From the NCBI GenBank assembly GCA_025360805.1, contig JANYBK010000097.1, forward strand, positions 1-32,633: a stretch of DNA of 32,633 nucleotides. Reading direction: 5' to 3'. This document shows, piece by piece, positions 25,006 to 32,633 of this stretch (position 1 is the first letter of the stretch; every line of letters begins with the position of its first letter). This stretch comes from Methanomicrobiales archaeon. Lineage in GTDB: Archaea; Halobacteriota; Methanomicrobia; Methanomicrobiales; Methanospirillaceae. The notes below the pieces were generated by a model. The model made no database searches. It saw only the letters and a list, made by a program, of their open reading frames with translations, and was not told the origin of the DNA. The translations under genes were made by a program, and so were the position numbers.

Positions 25006-25584
25006 TTACACTACCAATATTTTTGCAATTTGAGGGTTTTTTTGTTGAATCTTATAACGCTCTAAAAAAAAGAGCCCTTCATATATTAAGAACCCAAAAT
25101 ATCCTAAAAACGCAGAAACTATACCAGAGAATCCGGCAAATTCTGGTCCACCGATTATGTTAAAAATTATCAAACTGACGCCAGAAATCGAAAATGGAAA
25201 AACAATAAAAAATAGTATTAACGATCGATAAAATCCATCCTCAATCCTATCATTCTCAGTCGGGAATAACCAAAATGTTTCTATAATGAAAATCGAAACA
25301 ACCAGAATTAAATACACTTCGATATTGTTCAGGCAATGTGTCCAATCAATGTGTGTGTAATTCGAAAGAAAAAGACTAGGAATACTCGGGTTTGTGGTAT
25401 TTGTATAAAATAATAAACGCGAAGTATCTGGTAATATCGTACCTGAATTGATACCGTTAATAAAAACCTGAACCGCGATCAAAAAAATTGGAACCACAAA
25501 AAACAGGGATATCCAGACAATAAACCATAATTTTGATCTATTTTGTAATTGATTGACGATCTTTTCGAAAAATATTGATTTCAT
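25006..25584 (-). pseudogene. Rhomboid-like membrane protease, truncated by IS256
   Basis: The frame encodes an AT-rich membrane protein of about 192 residues from the ATG at 25584, which has GGATGATG (25597-25590) 5 bases upstream; ATG 25599 and TTG 25602 are alternatives. It resembles rhomboid proteases: SNYTHIDWTHCLNN matches the H-x(4)-H-x-x-N element, and AGFSGIVSAFLGYFGF resembles the GxSG catalytic-serine segment. The membrane helix that should carry the catalytic His after it is absent. The coding sequence runs into the IS256 right TIR (ends 25015), and the last codons TTG GTA GTG TAA are supplied by the element. The protein is thus probably inactive. Confidence 0.6.
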
Positions 25585-25617
25585 TGAGTCATCATCCATC
25601 AAAGGATTTCTGGGAAT

Positions 25618-25821
25618 TCATAATGGCTGGATTGTTCTGGATTTCCGGAGCGTGTCGACAAAGTCCGCACTATCGACATCATACCCCCATGCCCCCCGGA
25701 GTGCAGCGACCGGTTTCTTCTCAATAATTTTTACAAAAACCTTATCACCGGTTTTCGTCTGGATCCCTTTCTCCAGTTCGAGATGAAAACCATCGATGAC
25801 TTTTGCCTTGATCGTAGTCAT
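25618..25821 (-). CDS. AF2212-like antitoxin (VapB-type), apparently orphan
   Basis: The 67-residue protein begins with a short beta-rich domain (TIKAKVIDGFHLELEKGIQTKTGDKVFVKI). It ends in a helix-rich tail with the family pattern G-A-W...D..DF...LRKSR, seen in AF2212-like antitoxins, which normally repress their own operon and block a VapC PIN-domain toxin. The expected toxin gene is missing. ATGA overlaps the antitoxin stop (25621-25618) and opens a frame of only nine codons. The DNA beyond is the rhomboid gene, so the toxin may have been lost. The family assignment is by sequence pattern and is tentative. Confidence 0.55.
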   Translation of the reverse strand: MTTIKAKVIDGFHLELEKGIQTKTGDKVFVKIIEKKPVAALRGAWGYDVDSADFVDTLRKSRTIQPL

Positions 25822-26211
25822 ACCGTACCCTACGTATCACGCCCGTTGCCATTAAGGTTTGTGCGAACGACGGGCAACGATCCCCATCGACCGATGAGTC
25901 CGGACCGGGGATGATTGCCGGCCCCGGAGGAGGCCTGATGAGCTGATGTGATCGGTCTCTGTCTCCCAGAAATCCGGACATAACCATACATACCATAACC
26001 GCGTTACCTTCTGGAATAAACTATACCAGGTATCTCGCATTTTGCACCCCATCACTTCTGATATCACCGTTTTAAGAACAGGTCGGCGGCAGTAACCAGG
26101 TTTTTTCTGGCTGTCCAATCGTGCAGAAATCCGGATTACTCCATCCGCAATTTTGAAGAGCGATCGTAAAGTTTAATCTCCTGAAGGAGAATTGGTGAAT
26201 CAGGGGGCATC
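25822..26211. other. 390-base non-coding region before the first DUF1254 gene
   Basis: No convincing gene is seen. From about 26031 the DNA matches the region upstream of the second DUF1254 copy. It includes CCCATCACTTCTGATATCAC (26048-26067) and the palindrome AATCCGGATT (26128-26137). A partial third copy, CAGAAATCCGGA, lies at 25967-25978. A TTTAAT element at about 26173-26178 could be the promoter of the DUF1254 gene, and AGGGGG (26200-26205) a ribosome site. Confidence 0.55.
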
Positions 26212-27765
26212 ATGAGCAAAGTATTCAGTTTTACATATATCAGCCTGGCCGCTGTCATGTTCATTGCCATTGGCATCATCGTTGCCGGTTGCATCTCAGC
26301 AAATCAGGGAAATCCTGTCCCAACTACACCAACCCCGGCAGAAGCCCGTGTAATCGCCAAAGAAGCCTATATCTACGGCTTCCCGATGGTGGACAATTAC
26401 CGCATCGAGTACTCCTATTTCGTGAATACCACAGATCCCGCCCATAAGGCGGCGTGGAACCAGATTGAAAGCACGGCCCGCGTTTACACGCCGGATGACA
26501 CGACCGTTCAGACTCCAAACTCGGACACACCGTACTCAATGCTTGGCATGGATTTGCGTACCGAACCCCTCGTGCTCACCGTGCCTCCGATGGATGACGG
26601 GCGCTATTTCAGCGTCCAGCTCGTCGACGCCTACACCTACAACTTTGCCTATATCGGGAGCCGCGCCACCGGCAATGACGGCGGCACCTTCATGATTGCC
26701 GGACCGGACTGGCAGGGCCCGGTCCTTCCCGGGGTGAAGCAGGTATTCCGCTCCGAGACCAACCTGGTACTCGCCGTGTACCGCACCCAGCTCTTCAACG
26801 CGAGCGATATCGATAACGTGAAGAAGATCCAGGCCGGTTACAAAGTACAGCCGCTCTCGACATTCCGCGGCTCCCCGGCACCCACGGCTGCGCCAGCGAT
26901 TCATTTTATCCAGCCGCTCTCGCGCGATGCAGAGAAGACCGATCCGGAGTTTTTCAACGAACTGAATTTTGTCCTGCAGTTCTGCCAGCCGCCAAACCCG
27001 TCGGAGAAAACCCTTCTGGCGAATTTCTCCCGGATCGGCGTCGGTGCAGGGAAACACTTTGACTTTACCAACCTCTCGCCGGAAATGCAGACCGCCGTCA
27101 AGCAGGGAATGGCCGACGCCTGGGTCGAATTTGATAATTTGGAAACGACCGGGATCGATACGGGGAATCCGAATGCAGGCGATTTTTTTGGCACGCGGGA
27201 GTACCTGAACGGCAATTACCTCTACCGCATGGCCGGCGCAGTGCTTGGGATCTATGGGAATTCGAAAGAGGAGACATTGTATCCGCTCTATACTATTGAC
27301 TCTGGAGGGCAGGCACTAAGCGGGGCCAGCAATTACACCCTCCGGTTTGCGCCGGGGCAACTCCCTCCTGTCAACGCATTCTGGTCGCTGACCATGTATC
27401 AGCTGCCGGAGAGCCTGCTGGTGGAAAATCCCATCGACCGCTACCTGATCAACTCGCCGATGGTACCGCAGCTGAAGACCGACGCCGACGGCGGGATCAC
27501 GCTGTATATCCGGCACGCATCTCCCGGCACGGATCGGGAATCGAACTGGCTGCCCGCCCCGGATGGGCCGTTCGATATGTCCCTGCGCCTTTACTGGCCG
27601 AAACAGGAAACACTCAACGGTACGTGGAAACAGCCACCGCTGCTCCGGGTGTCATAAGAGAAACGAGAATTCCTTTTTTCCCTTCCCGTGTGTTGCATGG
27701 ATCCCGCTTCATGTATCCTCACCGGTTCCGGGGTTTTCATGCCCGATTTCCCACGAATCCGGCCG
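26031..27765 (+). repeat. Segmental duplication, copy 1 (DUF1254 unit)
   Basis: The stretch from TATCTCGCA (26031) through the DUF1254 gene and about 110 bases after it matches 29268 to about 30990. The homology covers non-coding DNA at both ends (such as the 20 identical bases at 26048-26067 and the shared TGTGTTGC and ATTTCCCAC after the gene). The two copies therefore arose by duplication of a whole unit and not merely from related genes. Confidence 0.75.
26212..27657 (+). CDS. DUF1254/DUF1214 lipoprotein, intact copy
   Basis: The 481-residue product has a membrane-targeting start with a lipobox (IIVAGC, Cys at about 27) and a Pro/Thr linker. A DUF1254 domain follows (about 45-190; EAYIYGFPMVDNYR, VQTPNSDTPYSMLGMDLR, PPMDDGRYFSVQLVDAYTYN), then a DUF1214 domain near the C-terminus (about 350-470; PPVNAFWSLTMY, YLINSP, WLPAPDGPFDMSLRLYWP). 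The biochemical role of the family is unknown. It should be exported and anchored at the outer face of the membrane. It has a second, broken copy 1.8 kb downstream, with an MFS transporter between them. Confidence 0.9.
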   Translation: MSKVFSFTYISLAAVMFIAIGIIVAGCISANQGNPVPTTPTPAEARVIAKEAYIYGFPMVDNYRIEYSYFVNTTDPAHKAAWNQIESTARVYTPDDTTVQTPNSDTPYSMLGMDLRTEPLVLTVPPMDDGRYFSVQLVDAYTYNFAYIGSRATGNDGGTFMIAGPDWQGPVLPGVKQVFRSETNLVLAVYRTQLFNASDIDNVKKIQAGYKVQPLSTFRGSPAPTAAPAIHFIQPLSRDAEKTDPEFFNELNFVLQFCQPPNPSEKTLLANFSRIGVGAGKHFDFTNLSPEMQTAVKQGMADAWVEFDNLETTGIDTGNPNAGDFFGTREYLNGNYLYRMAGAVLGIYGNSKEETLYPLYTIDSGGQALSGASNYTLRFAPGQLPPVNAFWSLTMYQLPESLLVENPIDRYLINSPMVPQLKTDADGGITLYIRHASPGTDRESNWLPAPDGPFDMSLRLYWPKQETLNGTWKQPPLLRVS

Positions 27766-27778
27766 CCCCGTTGCCGTT

Positions 27779-29232
27779 TCAGAACCCGGCCATGGCCGCG
27801 TCCTCCTCTTCTTGCCCTCCGGTCTCCTTCCTGCCCTCCTTCCGGTCCCGTGCAAGGAAACCGAAGAGGAGAGCCGGCAGGGCGACGAGGACGGCGGCGG
27901 CGAACGTGGCATGGTAGCCGGTCCGCATTAGTTCCTCCGTGAGCCGCGGGAGGATGGGCGTCCCATCATTCGGGAGGCCGGCGCCGTAGACCGCTCCTTC
28001 TAAGATGAGGACGAAGAGCGCGATCCCGACGGTATAGGCTGCGTTCCGGCTGGTCTGCATGATCCCGGATGCGGCTCCCTCCCGGCCCGGGGGGCTGTGA
28101 TCGAGAATGAGTTTGGAGGACGGGGACGAGTAGATCGAGAAGCTGATCCGGAAGAGGACGATGAGCAGGATACCTGCATAGGGCATCTCCCCGTTCACCA
28201 GGGTGAGCCCGCCAAGAGTGATGAGCGTGAGGAGCGATGCGGCAATGCAGAGCGGACGCGACCCGAAACGGTCGGCAAGATGCCCGGCAACCGGTGAGAT
28301 AAGGATCGCAAAGCCGGCCGCTGCCATCAGGATGAGGCCGGAGGCTGATACGGACAGGCCAAGGCCCTGCGTGAGGATGAACGGAATGAGGAACGTGATC
28401 CCGCCGAGCGTAATATCCATGATCGTCTTTCCGATCATGGCGAAGGAGAACTGGCGGTTCTTAAAAAGGGCGATGTCCAGGACCGGCCCGGACGTGCGCC
28501 GGGCATGCAGGATGAACGCACCCCAGAAGAGGAACGAGAGGAGGTACAGGGAATGCGGTATCAGGTCGGATACCGCCGGCTGGTAGTCCAGCGAGAGACC
28601 GGTAAGAAGGGTTGTCATGGCTGAGAAGAGGAGGACGGACCCGGCGATATCGAAGGAGGATCCTGAGGGTTGCGCGGGGATCTCGGGGATATATCGCTTC
28701 CCGATCAGGAACGCGGCAAGACCTGAGAGGAGCATCAGAAGAAAGAGTGCTCTCCACCCGAAGGTGCCGCTGATGATACCGCCGATGCCGACCCCGGCAA
28801 CGGACCCGGCCAGGGACGCTGCACCGATCCAGGAGAGCCCGGCTCCCCGTTCCGAGAGCGGGAGCCCGGCAGCGACCAGTGCCAGTCCCGTTGCAATGAA
28901 CATTGCAGCGCCGGCTGCCTGAGGAAGCGGCCGGCAATCAGGACGGAGATGTCCCCGGCAGAGAAGCAGAGGACCGATGCGGCCGAGAAGAGAAGGAGCC
29001 CCTCGAGGAATATCCGTTTCAGGCCATGGATGTCCGCGATCCTCCCGATAATGATGCTGAACCCGGCAATGATGAGCAGGTACCCGCTGATGACCCACGA
29101 GACCGTGCTCAGGGTGGCATGGAGATCTGCGGCGATCAGGGGGATGGCGATGTTGACGCTTGCAAGACCGGCCGTGCCAAGGAATCCCGCGAGGGCAAGG
29201 GCAGTGAGGGCAAGGCGGTCTTTCTGGATCAT
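27779..29232 (-). pseudogene. MFS drug/proton antiporter (DHA2-like), frameshifted
   Basis: The N-terminal part (from MIQKDRLALTALALAGFLG at 29232) and the C-terminal part (AAGAAMFIATGLALVAAGLP onward) are in different frames. They join at about 28920-28922, where TTC CT|CAG GCA implies the loss of one base: homologous order would read RFLQAAGAAMF. The total span of 1,454 bases becomes 485 codons if one base is restored, giving a normal full-length 12-14-span MFS protein. Motif A-like GRIADIHGLKR is present. The gene faces leftward between the DUF1254 copies and its upstream region is the shared duplicated DNA. A sequencing error is possible, otherwise the gene is broken. Confidence 0.75.
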
Positions 29233-29267
29233 AGGTATATGCTCGTATGGGTGTTTTAGGTTATAGT

Positions 29268-30990
29268 TATCTCGCAATTTGCAGCCCATCACTTCTGATA
29301 TCACTGTTTTAAAAATAGGTTGGGGGTAGTAAGCAGGTTTTTTCTGTTTTGTAAATCGTGCAGAAATCCGGATTCTTCCCTCGAAATTTAAAAAAAAAGT
29401 GCTCGTAAAGTTTAATATCCCAAAGGGGAATTTGTAAATTAGAGGGCATAATGAACAAAGGATTAAAATTAACGTATTTCAGCCTGGCCGCTGTCATGTT
29501 CATTGTCATTGGCATTATCGTTGCCGGTTGCATCTCAACAAGTCAGGGAACACCTACCCCAGACACACTGACCCCGGCAGAAGTCCGCGCAATCGCCAAA
29601 TAAGCCTACATATACGGCTTCCCGATGGTGGACAACTACCGCATTGAGCACTCCTATTTCGTGAATACCACAGATCCCACCCATAAAGTGGGGTGGAACC
29701 AGATCGAAAGCACGGCCCAGGTTTACACGCCGGATGACACGACCGTCCAGACACCAAACTCGGATACACCTTACTCAATGCTTGGCATGGATTTGCGTAC
29801 CGAACCCCTCGTGCTCACCGTGCCTCCGATGGATGACGGGCGCTATTTCAGCGTCCAGCTCATCGATGCCTACACCTTCAACTTTGCCTATATCGGAAGC
29901 CGCACCACCGGCAATGACGGCGGCAGCTTCATGACTGCCGGGCCGGACTGGCAAGGTCCGATTCCTCCCAGGGTGAAGCAGGTGATCCGCCCGGAGACCA
30001 ATCTGGTAATCGCCGTCTACCGCACCCAGCTCTTCAACGCGAGCGATATTGATAATGTAAAGAAGATCCAGGCCGGTTATAAAGTACAGCCGCTCTCGGC
30101 GTTTCTCGGTAACCCTGCACCCCCTGCTGCGCCGGCGATTCATTTTATCAGGCCGCTGACGCCCGATGCGGAGAGAACCGATCCGGAGTTTTTTGACGAG
30201 CTGAATTTTGTCCTGCAGTTCTGCCAGCCGGCAAACCCGTCCGAGAAAGACCTTATGGCGAATTTCTCCAGGATCGGCGTCGGTACAGGCAGGAACTTTG
30301 ACTTTAACAACCTATCGCCGGAAATGCAGACCGCTGTCACGCAGGGAATGGCCGACGCCTGGGTCGAATTTGGTAATTTCAAAACAACCGAGATCGATAC
30401 GGGGAATCGTACTGCAGGCGACTTTTTTGGCACGCGGGAGTATCTGAATGGCAATTACCTCTACCGCATGGCCGGCGCTGTGCTCGGGATCTATGGGAAT
30501 TCAAAAGAGGAAGCGTTGTATCCACTCTATACGGTTGACTCTGAAGGGCAGGCACTGAGCGGGGCCAGCAATTACACCCTCCGGTTTGGGCCGGGCCAAC
30601 TGCCGCCTGTCAACGCATTCTGGTCGCTGACCATGTATAAAATGCCGCAGAGCCAGCTGGTGGCTAATCCCATCAACCGCTACCTGATCAACTCGCCGAT
30701 GTTGCCGCAGTTGAAAACCGACGCCGATAGCGGGATCACGCTCTCTATCCAGCACGAATCCCCCGGCGCTGACCTGGAATCGAATTGGCTGCCCGCCCCG
30801 GATGGGCCGTTCGTTATGTCCATGCGCCTTTACTGGCCGAAACAAGAAGCGCTCAACGGTACGTGGAAACAGCCACCGCTGCTACGGGTGTCATAGGAGA
30901 AACGAAAAATCTTAATTTACCCTCCTGTGTGTTGCCTGATGGATCCATTTTCATTCTTCCTCATCAATTCTTTAGTTTTTAATCCAATTT
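29268..30990 (+). repeat. Segmental duplication, copy 2 (DUF1254 unit)
   Basis: This copy matches 26031-27765, including upstream CCCATCACTTCTGATATCAC (29285-29304), AATCCGGATT (29365-29374) and the flanking 3' DNA, although with point differences and small gaps. The upstream part also forms the promoter region of the MFS gene, which faces the other way. Confidence 0.75.
29451..30896 (+). pseudogene. DUF1254/DUF1214 lipoprotein, copy with a nonsense codon
   Basis: The reading frame starts at the ATG at 29451 (MNKGLKLTYFSLAAVMFIVI, lipobox VAGC) and aligns with copy 1 from end to end. Codon 51 is TAA (29601-29603) where copy 1 has GAA, a single G to T change. After it, 431 codons remain open with no frameshift, and the amino-acid sequence keeps the DUF1254 and DUF1214 motifs (TPNSDTPYSMLGMDLR, NAFWSLTMY, APDGPFVMSMRLYWP). 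The stop therefore looks recent, or is an error. An internal start such as ATG 29625 would lose the signal peptide. Confidence 0.8.
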
Positions 30991-31003
30991 CCCACTCCGG
31001 AAA

Positions 31004-31691
31004 TTAATCGTCCGGCGCCCCGATACCGCACCACCTGTCCTCAAAGAAGAGCTTCCGATCTGCCACGACGATTGAAGCAGCAACGATGAGCAGCAGCAGG
31101 GTGATGATACACTTTGTGAACTGCTCCGCCGGGATAAAACTCATGGCGATGTTTGCGGAAAGGTGGAAGAGGAAACAGGCGATAACGCTCCGGTTGTTTT
31201 TGTAGAACAGCCAGTTGATGATGAATGCCAGCACGAAGGCGCTGACAAAGAAGTTTGCCGTGTAGAGCCCGCTGGAGAGGAGGGTGTTATGATAGAAATC
31301 GCTGATAAAGAAGAGCGGCGTGTGCCAGAACGCCCAGAGGAGGCCAAAAGAGAGCGAGGTTACAAACAGCGTGGACCGGCTCCTGAGGCTGTCAACCCCG
31401 TATCCTCGCCACCCCGCCTCCTCAAAGGCCGGGGCAACGAAGAGACCGATGAGTCCGGGCAGGGTCAGAAAGGCCGGGCCGAGCAGGATCGCAAACTGGT
31501 CCGGAGATTTCCCGAAGATGACGAGAGCTGCAACAAAGGGGACCGCACAGCCCGAGGAACATCAGCAATCCTAGCAGTCCTTCAGTGCCCCCGTGATAAC
31601 TGAAGTACGCGGCGGTGAACCAGAAGACCCAGGCAATGCTGTACGCGATCAGGAAATACTGCGCCGGTTTATAGAGGTCCCGGGTAATCAT
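31004..31691 (-). pseudogene. CPBP intramembrane protease (CAAX/Abi), frameshifted
   Basis: The N-terminal frame (MITRDLYKPAQYFLIAYSIA from 31691) stops being related at about 31546-31538. The rest of the protein continues in another frame: VAALVIFGKSPDQF, PAFEEAGWRGYGV, FGLLWAFWHTPLFF and the last motif HLSANIAMS. EExxxR, FxxxH and HxxxN are the CPBP metal-site motifs and are all intact, as is the region between. A lost block of about 8 bases near GGTCCCC would restore the frame (688 + 8 = 696). The family includes CAAX-type proteases and bacteriocin-immunity proteins; the role here is unknown. Confidence 0.65.
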
Positions 31692-31733
31692 GTGTGTTTC
31701 CCCCATCCATGTTCCCTGTTTGGGAATATGTCA

Positions 31734-32178
31734 GCGGTTTACAAAATCGTATGCCATGACCGGCTGGAGGCTCGGTTATGCGGTGGCACCGGTTGAGATC
31801 ATCCGCGAGATGTCCAAGGTGCAGCAGCACTCCATCAGCCAGGCAACCACGTTTGCGATGTGGGGCGGGGTGGCGGCGCTCAAAGGGGACCAGCATTGTG
31901 TTGAAACCATGCGCACCGAGTTTGACAAACGGAGAAAATACATAATCTCTGAACTGAACCTGATGGGTTACGAAACGGCGCCGGCAGATGGTGCCTTCTA
32001 TGCGTTTGTCAAAGTTGGTGGCGATGATGTGGAGATGGCAAACCGCTGGCTTGAAAAGGGGCATGTAGCCGCAACCCCGGGCAGTGCTTTCTACGCCCCC
32101 GGGTGGATACGACTTTCATATGCAACCTCGATGGACCGGCTCAAGGAAGCGATGGGTCGGATTAAGAGAGTTGGTTAA
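31734..32178 (+). pseudogene. Class I/II aminotransferase, 5'-truncated remnant
   Basis: The DNA encodes only the last third of an aspartate-aminotransferase-like protein: FTKSYAMTGWRLGYAVAP (the PLP-lysine region, with Thr where Ser is normal), then SQATTFAMWGGVAALKG, APADGAFYAFVKV and AATPGSAFYAPGWIRLSYA. About 230 N-terminal residues are missing. The homology begins abruptly near 31734, just after a 5-bp hairpin (31712-31726), next to the start of the broken CPBP gene. This is a decayed gene and not the product of the upstream dapL. Confidence 0.75.
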
Positions 32179-32633
32179 AAATTTGAATTTCTTTTTAACA
32201 ACTAATGTGTTGCTAGTGAAAAAGAAAGCCTATTATTAGTCCGATTTGATCTCCAAATCGCGTCGTTCTTTTGCAGGTTTGATATTTTTAGGTGATTAAT
32301 CAATTGCGATCCATGACTTTGCGAAAAGGACAAGACCACCCCCTCCTCACAGACCGGCTGTCCTTCTGAAAGGACTATCCGTGTTGCCTCGCTAGGATTT
32401 CCTGGCCCGGAATTGCGGCCCGGTTTCCAGGGATTTTTTTTAGTCCGGCTATTTATAAATTTTAGTGACTGTCTACAACGACCCCTTCGCGTCTGATGGG
32501 ATAAATGGTTCTCCATTAAATGCATATTTAATCGATGCAAGGACTGGTCGATCATTCTTTCGTACTGTTGAGATATATCCCCTGATGCGACAGAACCAAT
32601 CAGCCCCCTCTTCACTTCGGAATGTACCGGAAA
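32179..32633. other. Right-end region, no gene seen, several hairpins
   Basis: A minus-strand frame of 137 codons (32615-32202) exists but has no recognisable family. The region holds a 7-bp hairpin (CGATTTG/CAAATCG, 32242-32260), a 6-bp hairpin (GTCCTT/AAGGAC, 32360-32375) and a two-part stem (CCTGG...CCAGG, 32401-32431). The last is followed on the plus strand by eight T. See the RNA candidate entry. Confidence 0.45.
32215..32432 (-). ncRNA. Candidate structured RNA on the minus strand
   Basis: TTTATAAA (32452-32459) is a near-ideal archaeal TATA box that would start a minus-strand transcript around 32430. The first 75 bases of it can fold into two stems (32431-32401 and 32375-32360), and a third stem lies at 32260-32242, before a T-rich stretch near 32215 that could end it. 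No known RNA family is recognised. The opposite strand has hairpin-plus-T8 at 32401-32440, so the direction is uncertain. Confidence 0.25.

Larger units (their letters stand above)
23539..25015 (+). mobile_element. IS256-family insertion sequence
   Basis: Imperfect inverted repeats of 25 bases (19 matches) mark the ends. The left end is GATAGTGTAAACAATTTGCT onward (23539-23563). The right end, read inward from 25015, begins GGTAGTGTAAAGATT. The element is 1,477 bp and carries one intact transposase gene plus a 170-base tail with a strong hairpin. I see no target duplication: the left flank is TGCACAAA and the right is AATATTTT, suggesting a deletion or rearrangement after insertion. Its right end interrupts a rhomboid-like gene. 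Confidence 0.75.

Noticed and set aside
25936-25976. CTGATGAG...AGAAA resembling a hammerhead ribozyme core
   Set aside because: The closing pair before GAAA would be G-A and stem II does not continue with pairing; the rest of the fold is absent.
32202-32615. 137-codon minus-strand frame at the right end
   Set aside because: No family resemblance, unusual composition for a protein of this genome, and it covers the hairpins and TATA box described as an RNA candidate.
1-32633. CRISPR array or tRNA/rRNA gene
   Set aside because: No series of regularly spaced direct repeats and no sequence with the conserved tRNA or rRNA features was found on reading the window.

Overview
The window looks like a piece of chromosome from a methanogenic euryarchaeon, most likely of the Methanomicrobiales (Methanoregula-like). 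The evidence is an archaeal histone, RadA recombinase with a multi-OB-fold RPA, a NOG1-type GTPase, an archaeal phosphoglycolate phosphatase-type HAD protein, adjacent DUF1890 and DUF1894 genes, a two-subunit 2-oxoacid:ferredoxin oxidoreductase, and PKD/IPT surface proteins. Many genes have an AT-rich TATA element about 26 bases before the start codon and no Shine-Dalgarno, as expected for leaderless archaeal transcripts. Genes inside operons carry GGAG-type sites or overlap their neighbours.

Layout. 39-1310 is an AT-rich nuclease-like gene that looks acquired. 1515-4147 holds information-processing genes: NOG1 GTPase (-), a wHTH-CBS regulator, histone and a PRC-barrel protein (+). 4111-9625 is one leftward run, dapL > lysA > RPA > radA > HAD phosphatase, with GTG starts and overlaps joining several genes; it puts the last steps of lysine biosynthesis upstream of DNA-repair proteins. 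9749-13524 runs rightward: an ABC exporter pair, CutA, DUF1890, DUF1894 and a stand-alone response-regulator receiver. 13836-17269 is a second rightward operon: fused gamma-alpha and beta subunits of a 2-oxoacid oxidoreductase, a possible 41-residue CxxC peptide, and a multi-spanning membrane protein. 17336-18340 is an IPT/TIG lipoprotein.

From about 18.5 kb to the right end the window becomes a mobile and decaying accessory region. An IS1634-type element, with a 17-bp perfect terminal inverted repeat (TIR), lies at the broken end of a UPF0316-type gene. A 269-bp MITE-like element with a perfect 8-bp target duplication sits directly behind a PKD-repeat surface protein. An IS256-type element truncates a rhomboid-like protease gene and supplies its stop codon. 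Beyond it are an orphan AF2212-like antitoxin and a segmental duplication (about 1.7 kb per copy) of a DUF1254/DUF1214 lipoprotein gene with its upstream region. The second copy has one nonsense codon, the MFS gene between the copies has a 1-nt frameshift, and a CPBP protease and an aminotransferase after it are also broken. The last 450 bases contain no convincing gene but hold several hairpins next to a near-ideal TATA box, which could be an RNA gene.

The left half is therefore conserved core chromosome and the right half is an insertion and decay zone. The most interesting leads are the non-autonomous element, the DUF1254 duplication with its conserved palindrome, the CxxC micro-ORF in the oxidoreductase operon, the nuclease-like gene at the left edge and the structured right end.
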